Of a stretch of DNA of 50,439 bases, positions 8,043-16,589 are shown in pieces. Numbering within the stretch: the first letter of the stretch is position 1; each line of letters begins with the position of its first letter. A program made the position numbers and the translations under genes. Below the pieces are notes generated by a model. It had not been told where the DNA came from, did no database searches, and saw nothing but the letters and a program-made list of their open reading frames with translations. Source of the stretch: M3007 sp964646615 (lineage in GTDB: Bacteria > Bacteroidota > Bacteroidia > Chitinophagales > Saprospiraceae); assembly GCA_964646615.1 (NCBI GenBank), contig CAZYEV010000097.1, forward strand, positions 1 through 50,439, in the 5' to 3' direction.

Positions 8043-9575
8043 TTATTTCTTGACGACCTCTATTTCAGCGGGTGGCCCGTTGTTGAAGCGCGTACGGATG
8101 CGGTAGGTGCCGGCAGGCAAGGCGCGCATGTCTATGGAGTGCCCGGTGTTGGCAAAGGTTACCGTGTGCAGGGTTTTGCCCCGGCTATCGAGCACGGTTA
8201 CCTCAGTGCGCCCGTGAGCGGTTGGGCTGTGGGTGAAGACGTGCACGAAGCCGCTGTAAGTTGTGTTGGGGAATACACACACGCGAGGCTGGGCAAGGTC
8301 TTGGGGCGGTGGCTCTGCGCCCGAGAAGACGCGGCGGACGGCATCGGTCAGCGGAGTGGCCGTGCTGTTGGTTGGGGTGCGCTGATATTCGCCCGTGATG
8401 TCCCAGATGGCAGCACCGCGCAGTTTGCGCAGGCGGATATAGTGGGCTTTGAGGGCGATGGAGCGCTCATCGTCGAAAGAGACGAAGGAGGCATGGGCGT
8501 TGCTGAGGAGGTAAGGCACCTGGGCTGTATCGTCCCAGTGATAGGAATAGGCTCCGCTGTGGAGGTGTTGGGCAATTTCGTGGTAGGGCGGCGTAGCACC
8601 GCTTCGGGAGAAGCGCTCGCTGTCGGGACGGCCGGAGGTGCGCACATGCAAGGCCGGGGCGCCCTCGGTCAGGTACGAGCGGCCGTAGAAGGCCAGTCCG
8701 AGGTTGATTTTAGCGGGTGGCACACCGTAGTTGAGCAGCGTCTGCACGGCTTCGGCGCAGCTGTAGCCCGCCTGAGTCGCGTTTGCGGGCGGGAAGAGCG
8801 GAGCGTTGTGGTTCGAGACGGCATCCCATTGGCCGTAGAAGGAATAGGTCATCAGGTTGATGGCGTTCACCAAATGATGCACCTGCGGCCAGTCAATGGC
8901 GGCTAAGTGCTTGGGCGCGGCACCGCAGGCAATAGTCAGCACCAGGTCGCGGCGCAGCTGTGGACGCAAAGCATCGAGCGCGTTACGCACCTCGCGCAGC
9001 AGTTCCGTGAAGTTTGCGCGGTCGGCCGGGCTTCCGTTTCGCGTCGGGTCGCCAGGGTATTCCCAGTCCAGGTCAATGCCGTCGAGGTTGTAAAGTTCGA
9101 TGGCGCGGGCGCAGGCGGCGGCGAAGCGGGCGCGTTTGACCGGGTCGGCGGCCACAGTCGGGAAGTGCGTCGAGTGTGCCCAGCCGCCTACCGAGGCGGT
9201 CAGGCGTACGCGGTACCGGTGCGCATAGTCGGCAAAGCGCTGGCCCGGCTGGTGATAGGCCGGAGTACCTAAGTCGCTGGATTTCAGGTAGTCTGTTGGA
9301 GCGTCAGGGCGCAGAGGTCCCAGCAGCAGCACCTTGTCCTGTTGAGGCTTGATGAGCGACAGCGAGCCGTCGGCTTCTACGTTCAGAAAGGCGTAGATGA
9401 GGATATCGTACTGCCGGTAGGCCAGTGTAGCAGGCGTTACCAGCCCATTGCGCTCGCCGGCGCGCCAGCCCGGGTAGTAGCCGGTGATGAAGTGCTGAGG
9501 CGCCTGGCCCTGACCACAAAAGGAGAGGGCGAAAACACCACAGAGCCACAGAAAGGTGGAGGAAAATTGTCTCAT
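8043..9575 (-). CDS. secreted glycoside hydrolase family 18 protein (chitinase-like) with T9SS sorting domain
   Basis: The product has 510 residues from the ATG at 9575. A signal peptide (MRQFSSTFLWLCGVFALSFC) precedes a GH18 barrel: FITGYYPGWR, YAFLNVEADGSL, VRLTASVGGWAHS, and the catalytic DxxDxDxE motif LDGIDLDWEYPG with the proton donor at E172. MTYSFYGQWD and the C-terminal WDITGEY complete the fold. The last ~80 residues (VCVFPNTTYSGFV, TVLDSRGKTLHTV, IDMRALPAGTYRIR, ending EIEVVKK) match a type A T9SS sorting domain. The protein is therefore probably exported by the type IX system whose GldK and PorP-like parts are encoded at 27.5-30.2 kb. The substrate is probably chitin or another GlcNAc polymer. 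RlmB is 80 bp upstream. Confidence 0.93.
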   Translation of the reverse strand: MRQFSSTFLWLCGVFALSFCGQGQAPQHFITGYYPGWRAGERNGLVTPATLAYRQYDILIYAFLNVEADGSLSLIKPQQDKVLLLGPLRPDAPTDYLKSSDLGTPAYHQPGQRFADYAHRYRVRLTASVGGWAHSTHFPTVAADPVKRARFAAACARAIELYNLDGIDLDWEYPGDPTRNGSPADRANFTELLREVRNALDALRPQLRRDLVLTIACGAAPKHLAAIDWPQVHHLVNAINLMTYSFYGQWDAVSNHNAPLFPPANATQAGYSCAEAVQTLLNYGVPPAKINLGLAFYGRSYLTEGAPALHVRTSGRPDSERFSRSGATPPYHEIAQHLHSGAYSYHWDDTAQVPYLLSNAHASFVSFDDERSIALKAHYIRLRKLRGAAIWDITGEYQRTPTNSTATPLTDAVRRVFSGAEPPPQDLAQPRVCVFPNTTYSGFVHVFTHSPTAHGRTEVTVLDSRGKTLHTVTFANTGHSIDMRALPAGTYRIRTRFNNGPPAEIEVVKK

Positions 9576-9655
9576 GCTTATGTGCAAGGGTTCGGGTGTG
9601 TTCCCAAAACGGGCTACCGGAGCAACACCAGTTTGCCCGGATAAAGCCGAAGGCT

Positions 9656-10402
9656 CTACGACTTTTCACCTACAAGGCGCTGGCGGAGTGTCTCGTACAG
9701 GCAAATGCCGGCGGCCACGCTAACGTTGTACGAGTCGAAATCAGCCACCTGCGGAATGCGTGCCACCGCGTCGGCCATGCGCAAAAGCTTGGGTGCCAGC
9801 CCGGCGCCCTCCGCACCGAAGAGCAGCGCTGTGGGGCCGCTCAGGTTGAGGTCAAAAAGGAGCGATGCTGAAGGCGTCAGGCCCGTAGCAACGACCTGCA
9901 CGTCGCGCTCTTGCAACCACTCCACCGTGGAATACATGCTCCGCACCCGACACAGCCGAATGCGGGCCAGCGCGCCTGCCGAAGCCTTCATCGCGTCCTC
10001 ATTGGCCGGCGCAGCACCCGATTGCGGCACCACCACAGCATGCGCACCCGCGCACTCGGCCGAGCGGCAGATGGCGCCAAAGTTCCGCACGTCGGTAATG
10101 CCGTCGAGCAACACTAAAAGCGGCGGCGTCTGCGAAGCCTCTATGGCCGGCCACTCCTCTTCCAGCGACCTGTAGGCCACTGCCGACAGCCAGGCCACTA
10201 CGCCCTGATGTGCTCCGCGCGTCAGACGGTCCAACTTTTCGCGCGGCACTACCTGCAACGGGATGTCGTGCTCGCGCGTCAGCAGGCGCAACTCCCGCTC
10301 CACCTCACCGCGCAACCCTTGCTGAAAAAACACCTTTTCGACCGGCTGACCGGCCTTGATGGCTTCCACCACCGGATGATAACCATAAATGAGCTGAGAC
10401 AC
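9656..10402 (-). CDS. rlmB: 23S rRNA (guanosine-2'-O)-methyltransferase, SPOUT family
   Basis: The product has 248 residues from the GTG at 10402 (VSQLIYGYHPVVEAI), close to the E. coli RlmB length. An N-terminal substrate-binding domain (residues 1-75) is followed by the SPOUT domain with motif 1 LDGITDVRNFGAICRSAECAG-type sequence, motif 2 LLFGAEGAGL and motif 3 SYNVSVAAGICLYE. It methylates the 2'-O of a 23S rRNA guanosine (G2251 in E. coli). The in-frame ATG at 10504 is rejected as start because a consensus -7 box at 10452-10459 lies downstream of it, and the added residues do not fit the family. RlmB and the related TrmH proteins are hard to separate by eye; the N-terminal domain favours RlmB. 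Confidence 0.9.
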   Translation of the reverse strand: MSQLIYGYHPVVEAIKAGQPVEKVFFQQGLRGEVERELRLLTREHDIPLQVVPREKLDRLTRGAHQGVVAWLSAVAYRSLEEEWPAIEASQTPPLLVLLDGITDVRNFGAICRSAECAGAHAVVVPQSGAAPANEDAMKASAGALARIRLCRVRSMYSTVEWLQERDVQVVATGLTPSASLLFDLNLSGPTALLFGAEGAGLAPKLLRMADAVARIPQVADFDSYNVSVAAGICLYETLRQRLVGEKS

Positions 10403-10451
10403 GAGCAGAACAGAAACGCTACGGATGAAACAAAAACAAAAAAGAGAGCGG

Positions 10452-10459
10452 CAAATATA
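10452..10459 (-). promoter_or_regulatory. -7 box TATATTTG for rlmB
   Basis: The minus strand reads TATATTTG, an exact TAnnTTTG match. A TTTG lies 15 bp further upstream (10475-10478), slightly closer than the usual -33 spacing. The box is about 50 bp before the GTG start at 10402, which it supports. Confidence 0.6.
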
Positions 10460-10510
10460 GGCCCTCCTGGCCTGCAAAACTTGGTGCTCTGCCCAGTCTT
10501 CCAAAAAGCC

Positions 10511-10545
10511 GGCGCCCTTTCGCCTGCACGCAGGGAAAGGGCGCC
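10511..10545 (-). terminator. rho-independent terminator after clpC
   Basis: Perfect 11-bp arms, GGCGCCCTTTC and GAAAGGGCGCC, surround a 13-nt loop. On the minus strand the stem is followed by GGCTTTTTGG. It lies 40 bp past the clpC stop codon and just upstream of the rlmB promoter. Confidence 0.8.
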
Positions 10546-10584
10546 GATGACAGCAGTTCTCTGCCGCCTGCTATCGCTATTCGG

Positions 10585-13170
10585 TTACTGTTCTGCCGCA
10601 GCGCTGCCATCGGAGGCCGCCGATAACTGATCCGACGTTTTGGCACCGTTGGTGGCGTAGCGGATGGTTATTCCGTCCTTAGCCTCGTTGAGCACGGCCT
10701 CCAGCACCGAACCTTCGGGCGGGTTTTCGCTCAGGATAAACTCCGCCATGGGGTCTTCGATGTACTTCTGAATGGCGCGGTGCAGCGGGCGGGCGCCAAA
10801 CTGCGGGTCGTAGCCTTTCTCCGCCACAAAGTCTTTGGCCTCTTCGCTCAGCAACAGCGTCAGCTTCAGGTTTTGCAGGCGCTTCATCAGGCTGCTGAGC
10901 ACGTTGTCAATGATGCGGAAGATCTCTTCGCGGCCCAGCGAGTTGAAGACCACCACGTCGTCAATGCGGTTGAGAAACTCCGGCGAGAAGGTGCGCTTGA
11001 GTGCGTTCTGAATAACGGCGCGGGCATTGTCTTCGGCGGCTTCCATACGTGCCTTGGTGGCAAAACCCACACCCTGGCCGAAGTCCTTGAGCTGGCGCAC
11101 ACCGATGTTGGAGGTCATGATAATGAGCGTGTTCTTGAAGTCCACCCGGCGGCCCAGACCATCGGTCAGCTGGCCGTCGTCGAGCACCTGGAGCAAGATA
11201 TTGAACACGTCAGGGTGGGCTTTCTCGATTTCATCGAGCAGCACCACCGAGTAAGGCTGGCGGCGCACGCGCTCGGTGAGCTGGCCGCCCTCTTCATAGC
11301 CCACATAGCCCGGAGGAGCGCCGATGAGGCGGCTGACGGAGAACTTCTCCATGTACTCCGACATATCAATGCGGATGAGGGCGTCCTCGCTGTCAAACAG
11401 GTAGCGCGCCAGCGCACGGGCCAGCTCCGTCTTGCCTACGCCCGTGGGGCCCAGAAAGATGAATGAGCCAATGGGCTTTTTCGGGTCTTTCAAGCCCACG
11501 CGGTTGCGCTGAATGGCCTTCGTTACCTTCAGGATGGCTTCATCCTGACCAATGACCATCTTGCGCATGTCGTCGGCCATATTGACCAGCTTTTTGCTTT
11601 CGCTGGTAGCCACTTTGCGCACCGGAATGCCGGTCATCATGGCCACCACCTCGGCTACGTCTTCTTCTTCTACCGGGTAGCGGCGCGTTTTGCTTTCTTC
11701 TTCCCACTCTACTTTGGCGAACTCCAGCTGGCGCAGGAGTTTGGTCTCCTGGTCGCGCAAATTGGCCGCCTCTTCATACTGCTGCTCCTTAACGGCAGCG
11801 CTCTTGCGCTCCTTGACGGCTTCGATTTTTTTCTCCAGTTCCTCAATGTGCTTGGGCACGGTGATGTTCTTCAGGTGGACGCGGGCGCCTACTTCATCGA
11901 GCACGTCAATAGCCTTATCGGGCAGGAAGCGGTCGGTGATGTAGCGGTCGCTCAGACGCACACACCCCACAATGGCAGCATCACTGTACTTGACGTTGTG
12001 GAACTCTTCGTAGCGAGATTGGATGTTCTTGAGGATGTGGATGGTCTCCTCCTGCGTGGGCGGCTCCACCATGACGCGCTGAAAACGGCGGTCGAGCGCG
12101 CCGTCTTTCTCGATGTACTGGCGGTATTCGTCCAGCGTGCTGGCGCCGATGCACTGCAGCTCGCCGCGCGCCAGGGCGGGTTTGAAAATGTTGGAGGCAT
12201 CCAACGAACCCGAGGCACCGCCAGCGCCCACAATGGTGTGGATTTCATCAATGAACAGAATGACGTCGCGGCTCTTTTCCAGCTCGTTCATGATGGCCTT
12301 GATGCGCTCCTCAAACTGACCGCGATATTTCGTGCCGGCTACTAAGGCAGCCAGGTCGAGCATGACGATGCGCTTGTTGAAGAGCGTGCGGCTCACCTTT
12401 TTCTGCACGATGCGCAGGGCCAGACCTTCTACAATGGCTGTTTTACCCACGCCCGGCTCTCCGATGAGGATGGGGTTGTTCTTCTTACGCCGGCTGAGGA
12501 TCTGGCTGACGCGCTCGATTTCCACTTCGCGGCCGATGATGGGGTCGAGTTTGCCTTCTTCGGCCAATTTCGTGATGTCTCGGCCAAAGTTGTCCAGCAC
12601 CGGGGTACGGCTTTTGCCCTGGCCTTTGGAGCCGCTGGCTCGGAAGGCACCGCGCTCTTCTTCCTCGTAGTAATCGTCGTTAGACGAGGAGGCAAACAGG
12701 TTGGGCGAGGCCAGGTCTTGCTCAGAGCGCACGTATTCCATTTCCTTTTTAAAGGTCTCGTAATCTACGCCGTACTCGTTGAGAAACTTGGTTGCAAACG
12801 TGTCGGTGTGTTTCAGCAGGGAGAGCATCAAGTGTTCGGGCTGTACTTCTTCGCTTTTATGGAGGCGGGCCTCCAGGAACGTTACCTTGAGGATGCGCTG
12901 CATCTGGGTAGTTACCTGAAACTCGCCTACCGATAGGTTTTCGGCGGGCGGGAAGGCACTGCGGCGCGGAATCGTATTTTCCACGCGCTTCTTGAGCTCC
13001 AGCACGTCCACCATCAGGTTTTCCAGCACACGCACCGGCAGGCTGTCGCGCTCGTGCAAAATGCCCAACAGCAAATGCTCTGCGCCTACGTAGTCGTGCC
13101 CCAAACGGCGTGCTTCCAAACCACTTTGATGGATAATCTGCTTGACGACCGGAGAGAACTTCTGGTTCAT
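10585..13170 (-). CDS. clpC: ATP-dependent Clp protease ATP-binding subunit ClpC
   Basis: The product has 861 residues and the complete ClpC layout. The N-domain has two Clp repeats (LGHDYVGAEHLLLGILHE; QPEHLMLSLLKH) and is followed by a variable acidic linker. AAA+ module D1 carries Walker A GEPGVGKTAIVEG and Walker B VILFIDEIHTIVGAG. A UVR-type coiled segment (AVKEQQYEEAANLRDQE) is present, as is module D2 with Walker A GPTGVGKTELARALA, VVLLDEIEKAHPDVFN and sensor segment SPEFLNRIDDVVVF. It unfolds substrates for ClpP and serves in protein quality control in the cytoplasm. The UVR motif separates it from ClpA and ClpB. It is monocistronic here, with a strong terminator. No consensus -7 box is visible upstream. 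Confidence 0.97.
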   Translation of the reverse strand: MNQKFSPVVKQIIHQSGLEARRLGHDYVGAEHLLLGILHERDSLPVRVLENLMVDVLELKKRVENTIPRRSAFPPAENLSVGEFQVTTQMQRILKVTFLEARLHKSEEVQPEHLMLSLLKHTDTFATKFLNEYGVDYETFKKEMEYVRSEQDLASPNLFASSSNDDYYEEEERGAFRASGSKGQGKSRTPVLDNFGRDITKLAEEGKLDPIIGREVEIERVSQILSRRKKNNPILIGEPGVGKTAIVEGLALRIVQKKVSRTLFNKRIVMLDLAALVAGTKYRGQFEERIKAIMNELEKSRDVILFIDEIHTIVGAGGASGSLDASNIFKPALARGELQCIGASTLDEYRQYIEKDGALDRRFQRVMVEPPTQEETIHILKNIQSRYEEFHNVKYSDAAIVGCVRLSDRYITDRFLPDKAIDVLDEVGARVHLKNITVPKHIEELEKKIEAVKERKSAAVKEQQYEEAANLRDQETKLLRQLEFAKVEWEEESKTRRYPVEEEDVAEVVAMMTGIPVRKVATSESKKLVNMADDMRKMVIGQDEAILKVTKAIQRNRVGLKDPKKPIGSFIFLGPTGVGKTELARALARYLFDSEDALIRIDMSEYMEKFSVSRLIGAPPGYVGYEEGGQLTERVRRQPYSVVLLDEIEKAHPDVFNILLQVLDDGQLTDGLGRRVDFKNTLIIMTSNIGVRQLKDFGQGVGFATKARMEAAEDNARAVIQNALKRTFSPEFLNRIDDVVVFNSLGREEIFRIIDNVLSSLMKRLQNLKLTLLLSEEAKDFVAEKGYDPQFGARPLHRAIQKYIEDPMAEFILSENPPEGSVLEAVLNEAKDGITIRYATNGAKTSDQLSAASDGSAAAEQ

Positions 13171-13306
13171 GAATGGATCGGATAAATGTGAAAAGAACGG
13201 GAAACTGGGGGATACTTGTCTGGACGGACGAGCCGCCTTTTACGTTGTGCCAAAAGGCACTTTTTTTTGCAAAAGTGCAATGCCTGTCCGTTTTACATGC
13301 TACTTT

Positions 13307-13350
13307 AACAAAAAAAGAAGAAGCCGGTTGCAACTGGCATAAACCCGGCT
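13307..13350 (-). terminator. rho-independent terminator after the YwqG-like gene
   Basis: On the minus strand a stem of AGCCGG with CCGGCT, extended by GTT/AAC around one bulged base, is followed by TTCTTCTTTTTTTG. It lies about 40 bp beyond the stop codon at 13388. Confidence 0.6.
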
Positions 13351-13387
13351 GATATCGCCCCCAAAAGGCGCGAATCAGGCCATAAAT

Positions 13388-14188
13388 TTACAAACAATCC
13401 CAGTCATACAGCACCCGGTCGAAGCGGGCGGCGCGCAAGTCTTGTTCGCGAATAAAGAAGTGCCCAACGCCCATATCGCCCCACATCAGGTCCATGCCCT
13501 CGTCGGAGTCTAATTGGAGCAGCAGCAGCATGGGGTCGTCCGCGCGGCGCGGGTCGTCCTGGGTAAAGTAGGCGTATCCGCCCACCTTGTGCCCATCGCT
13601 GCGAATGGCGCGCCCGGCGGCATCCTGCACATCCCATTCGCGCTCGCCAAACTGCAAAAAAAAGTCGTGGCCAAAGTGCTGCCAAAACTGGTAATCGGTG
13701 ATGGGCACGAGCTCCTCAGCCCGCTCGAAAGCCAGCGGATACGAATGCTCCGGGTGGTGGGGCAACAGGTCGTAATCGGTGGGTAACGCCAGGTCTGTTT
13801 GCAGGTCTCGCTCCTCCAGCAGCGGTGCCGGGAAGTAGAGGACGCGGAAATTCGCCTGATTTTCGCCATCATCGAAGTCCATGCCGTACATTTCGTCGTC
13901 GTTGATGTAAAACTGGACGATGCCCGATGTCGGAAACGGCGCCAGCGCAGGCATGTCTGCAAAATTGATCTGCACCAACAAAAACAGCGGCCGCCCATCA
14001 GCACCCACGGGATAGGGCGTGCCTTTGGGTAAATAAGGCAACCCACCCACCTTGCTTTCCCACCACGAGGTCGGACGCTGCGCCTGCGCGCGAAGACGAA
14101 TGTAGGGCTGGCGCGTGGACAACCACCGCTCCCGAAATGGCGCTAATTCGGGCGGCATAGAGGGCGGAAACAAAGCAGAATTCTCCAT
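13388..14188 (-). CDS. YwqG family protein (DUF1963)
   Basis: The product has 266 residues. It shows the DUF1963/YwqG pattern: SWWESKVGGLPYLPKGTPYP near residue 42, then LFLLVQINFADMP, GIVQFYIN, VGGYAYFTQDDPR and LLLQLDSDEGMDLMWGDMGVGHFFI near the C-terminus. The family is cytoplasmic with no established biochemical role. There is no signal peptide and the ATG at 14188 is the only good start. The upstream gap (14189-14432) is filled with the GAGGCGACATCTCC-type hairpins. Confidence 0.88.
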   Translation of the reverse strand: MENSALFPPSMPPELAPFRERWLSTRQPYIRLRAQAQRPTSWWESKVGGLPYLPKGTPYPVGADGRPLFLLVQINFADMPALAPFPTSGIVQFYINDDEMYGMDFDDGENQANFRVLYFPAPLLEERDLQTDLALPTDYDLLPHHPEHSYPLAFERAEELVPITDYQFWQHFGHDFFLQFGEREWDVQDAAGRAIRSDGHKVGGYAYFTQDDPRRADDPMLLLLQLDSDEGMDLMWGDMGVGHFFIREQDLRAARFDRVLYDWDCL

Positions 14189-14228
14189 TTACTGCAAGGA
14201 TGGGTTTTTACCACAAAGACACAAATTC

Positions 14229-14261
14229 GAGGCGACATCTCCCAACGGGAGGTGTCGCCTC
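14229..14261. repeat. 33-bp dispersed hairpin element, copy 1
   Basis: The arms GAGGCGACATCTCCC and GGGAGGTGTCGCCTC form a 15-bp stem with a single G-T pair around the loop AAC. The element is identical to the copy at 14347-14379. It lies between the YwqG-like gene and the HEAT/PPIase gene. It has no T-run and is nearly symmetrical, so it need not act on one strand only. Confidence 0.85.
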
Positions 14262-14305
14262 TGGTAAGTGCGCAGAGAGGTGGTGTCTGAGGCAGTTTTG
14301 TTTTT

Positions 14306-14342
14306 GAGGTGTCGCCTTCTCGTGCCTCGAAGACAACACCTC
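14306..14342. repeat. imperfect member of the hairpin family
   Basis: The arms GAGGTGTCGCCTTC and GAAGACAACACCTC match at 12 of 14 positions around a loop of about 9 nt. The left half with its flank (14301-14328) is the reverse complement of the element found twice at 21.2-21.3 kb, including the neighbouring TTTTG tract. Confidence 0.7.
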
Positions 14343-14346
14343 CGTA

Positions 14347-14379
14347 GAGGCGACATCTCCCAACGGGAGGTGTCGCCTC
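14347..14379. repeat. 33-bp dispersed hairpin element, copy 2
   Basis: This copy is base-for-base identical to 14229-14261, in the same orientation, 118 bp away. Identity in non-coding DNA suggests recent duplication or gene conversion. Confidence 0.85.
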
Positions 14380-14432
14380 CAGCCTTTATCAGGCCACTAC
14401 AGAAGCACGCGAAGGCACGAGGAAGCATTTGT

Positions 14433-16454
14433 TCATTGAATGCTGATGCGCTGGATGCGGTCGCCGGGTTGCAGGCGACTGACGACGTCCATGCCCTGAA
14501 CGACTTTTCCGAAGATGGTGTAGCGCCCGTCTAAGTGAGGCGTGGGGGAGTGGGTAATGAAGAATTGGACGCCTTCGGTGTCGGGGCCTGCGGAGGCCAT
14601 GCCCACGTAGCCTTCGTCGTCGTAGTAGAGGGGGCCGATTTCGGTGCGCAGCGAGAAGTCGAGAGCGCCATAGCCGTCGCCGCGGGGGCATCCGCCCTGC
14701 ACGACGAAGTTGGGCACGACGCGGTGGAAGGTTTTGCCGTCGTAATAGCCCTCGCGGGCCAGTTTGACGAAGCTGGCCACCGAACCAGGCGCCCAGGCCG
14801 GGTAGAGCTGGAAGGATACCGTGCCCAAATCCGTCTGCACGACGGCGCGCGTGTTGGCGTTGACGGTGGCCAGCGTAGCCCAATCAATAGGGTGATTGTA
14901 GCGGGGCTTTTGCTGAGGCGGCTCCGGCCGGCCTTCTAAGTAGGCCAGTGTTTTTTCTAAGGCTAAGTAGGTCTCGAAGTCGCGCGGGAGTTTCAGCTGT
15001 TCGAGGGCCGAGCGGATTTCGGCCAACTGTGTGGAGTCGGCGAAGCCGCGGTATTGCAACACCGGCGAGCGCATGCCTTCGGCGGCAGCGGCCATCATGC
15101 CGGCGTCGCCCGAGCGGATGGCTTCCATGAAGTACTCGAACAGGTCGCGCTTGACGTAGCGGAGGTTTTCGCCAAACTGGCGAGCGACGTCGGGGCGCCG
15201 CGCAATGTCGGAGAGTGCCTCTACGGCGCCGCTGCGCACCACAACGGATGGGTCAGCATAGCCTTTGTCGTGAATCCACTTGAACTGCCAGCCCACCTCA
15301 CTGAGCGCCTTGAGGCAGGCGGCGCGCTCGTAAGGGTTCTGCGACTTCAGGAAGACGTCGCGCAGGCGATAATTGAGGTACTCCTTGCGTTCGTTGGTGC
15401 TGCTCAGCCATTTGTATGAGGCCCGAAACAGCGCCACACGCGTGGGCCAGGGCAGGTCGGCGTTGTCGCGCCCGATGCGCCAATAGTAGTCAGCGTCTTT
15501 AGGGTTTCCGTAGGTAACGAAAAACTCCGCTGCTGTGCGCGACACATGCGGATTGGGGTCTTGAAAGAGCGGTGACACTAAGGCAAACACCGTGTCCGGC
15601 TCGAAGAGGGCCAGTGCGGAGATGACGTTGCAGCGCACGCGCCAGTCCTGCTCGTTCTTGATGGCCTTCGATAGAATGCCGAAGGCTGGCCGGGTGCGCG
15701 ATTTGCCCAGCGCTTTGGCCAGCGCCATACGGATGTCCGGGTCGGTCGAGCGCACAAAGGCAGCCGCTAACTCTACAGCCTGCGCGCTATCGGGCACTAC
15801 TTCGGGTGAGCGCGCCAGATAGTGGGCCGCCATCAGGCGCACAGACGCGGGCAGCCGCTCATTAGCGGCGTATTTTATCAGGGTAGTTGTCCCTTCCGGG
15901 CTGACCATGCCGCGCAAGGCATACCGGTACAGCGCCCGGCATTGGCCTTCGAGCAGAAGGGTGTCGGTGGGTTCGTACGTGCTCACCGTAGCGATGTAGC
16001 GCAGGCTTTGGGTACCGCCGCATTTGCCGATGGCCTCCAGCACAGCGGCGTTGAAGCGCTGGTGCTGCGACAGCGAGTCGTCCTGCCGAAACGCTTCTAC
16101 CAACGGCTGCTCGGCTCGGGGCGAGCCTATCTGGCCCAGCGCGAAGGCGGCCATGATGCGCACCTCTTCGGAAGGGTCGCGCAGCAGCGGCACGAGCGGC
16201 TCCACGGCGGCAGAGTCGCGCACCGAGGCAAACGCCAGCGCTGCCACGTAGCGCAGCGTAGGGTCCGGATGGCTCAGGTAGGCAATCAGACTGTCGGAGC
16301 GGCCTTCGTCGCGCAGGTTGTAAAGGTGTTGTACCTCGGCTCGCGTCCAGTCCAATTGCACTTTTTGCACTTCGCTGGCCTGCTCCGGGGCCAGACAGCC
16401 CGTGCTCCCAAGCAGCAGCCAACCCAACAGGCTTAACCCGATGAAAATGCGCAT
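14433..16454 (-). CDS. HEAT-repeat lipoprotein with C-terminal cyclophilin-type peptidyl-prolyl isomerase
   Basis: The product has 673 residues. A lipoprotein signal ends at LLGSTGC (Cys20). Residues ~50-500 hold HEAT/PBS-type repeats, for example YLSHPDPTLRYVAALAFASV, LLRDPSEEVRIMAAFALGQIG, DPDIRMALAKALGKS and DPNPHVSRTAAEFF. The last ~150 residues form a cyclophilin domain: VVQTDLGTVSFQLYP, FVKLAREGYYDGKTFHRVVPNF, VQGGCPRGDG, GVQFFITHSPTPHLDGRYTIFG. The active-site Arg (FHRV) and the Q-F-F-I strand are present. The protein probably sits in the periplasm on a membrane, with the helical solenoid as a docking scaffold and the isomerase as a folding helper. A consensus -7 box lies 17 bp upstream. 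Confidence 0.93.
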   Translation of the reverse strand: MRIFIGLSLLGWLLLGSTGCLAPEQASEVQKVQLDWTRAEVQHLYNLRDEGRSDSLIAYLSHPDPTLRYVAALAFASVRDSAAVEPLVPLLRDPSEEVRIMAAFALGQIGSPRAEQPLVEAFRQDDSLSQHQRFNAAVLEAIGKCGGTQSLRYIATVSTYEPTDTLLLEGQCRALYRYALRGMVSPEGTTTLIKYAANERLPASVRLMAAHYLARSPEVVPDSAQAVELAAAFVRSTDPDIRMALAKALGKSRTRPAFGILSKAIKNEQDWRVRCNVISALALFEPDTVFALVSPLFQDPNPHVSRTAAEFFVTYGNPKDADYYWRIGRDNADLPWPTRVALFRASYKWLSSTNERKEYLNYRLRDVFLKSQNPYERAACLKALSEVGWQFKWIHDKGYADPSVVVRSGAVEALSDIARRPDVARQFGENLRYVKRDLFEYFMEAIRSGDAGMMAAAAEGMRSPVLQYRGFADSTQLAEIRSALEQLKLPRDFETYLALEKTLAYLEGRPEPPQQKPRYNHPIDWATLATVNANTRAVVQTDLGTVSFQLYPAWAPGSVASFVKLAREGYYDGKTFHRVVPNFVVQGGCPRGDGYGALDFSLRTEIGPLYYDDEGYVGMASAGPDTEGVQFFITHSPTPHLDGRYTIFGKVVQGMDVVSRLQPGDRIQRISIQ

Positions 16455-16470
16455 ATGTCTTGTTTTGGGG

Positions 16471-16478
16471 CAAATGTA
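16471..16478 (-). promoter_or_regulatory. -7 box TACATTTG for the HEAT/PPIase gene
   Basis: The minus strand reads TACATTTG, an exact TAnnTTTG match ending 17 nt before the ATG at 16454. The predicted leader is about 10 nt. Confidence 0.6.
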
Positions 16479-16589
16479 GGGCGCTCGCCGTCTTCGCGCA
16501 CTCAGAGCGAGAAAGCGTTTTCTCTGCTAAGTACGGTGCCCCCACGCTTATTGCTTCGGCTTGCCCATGCGCCATGCAAACCTGCTTTT

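Noticed and set aside
9535..9575. CACCACAGAGCCACAGAAAG tract as part of a dispersed repeat
   Set aside because: It lies in the GH18 signal-peptide coding region and does not match the hairpin families beyond low-complexity similarity.
10403..10504. Longer N-terminus for RlmB from the ATG at 10504
   Set aside because: It would begin upstream of an exact -7 box and add cysteine- and phenylalanine-rich residues unlike the family.
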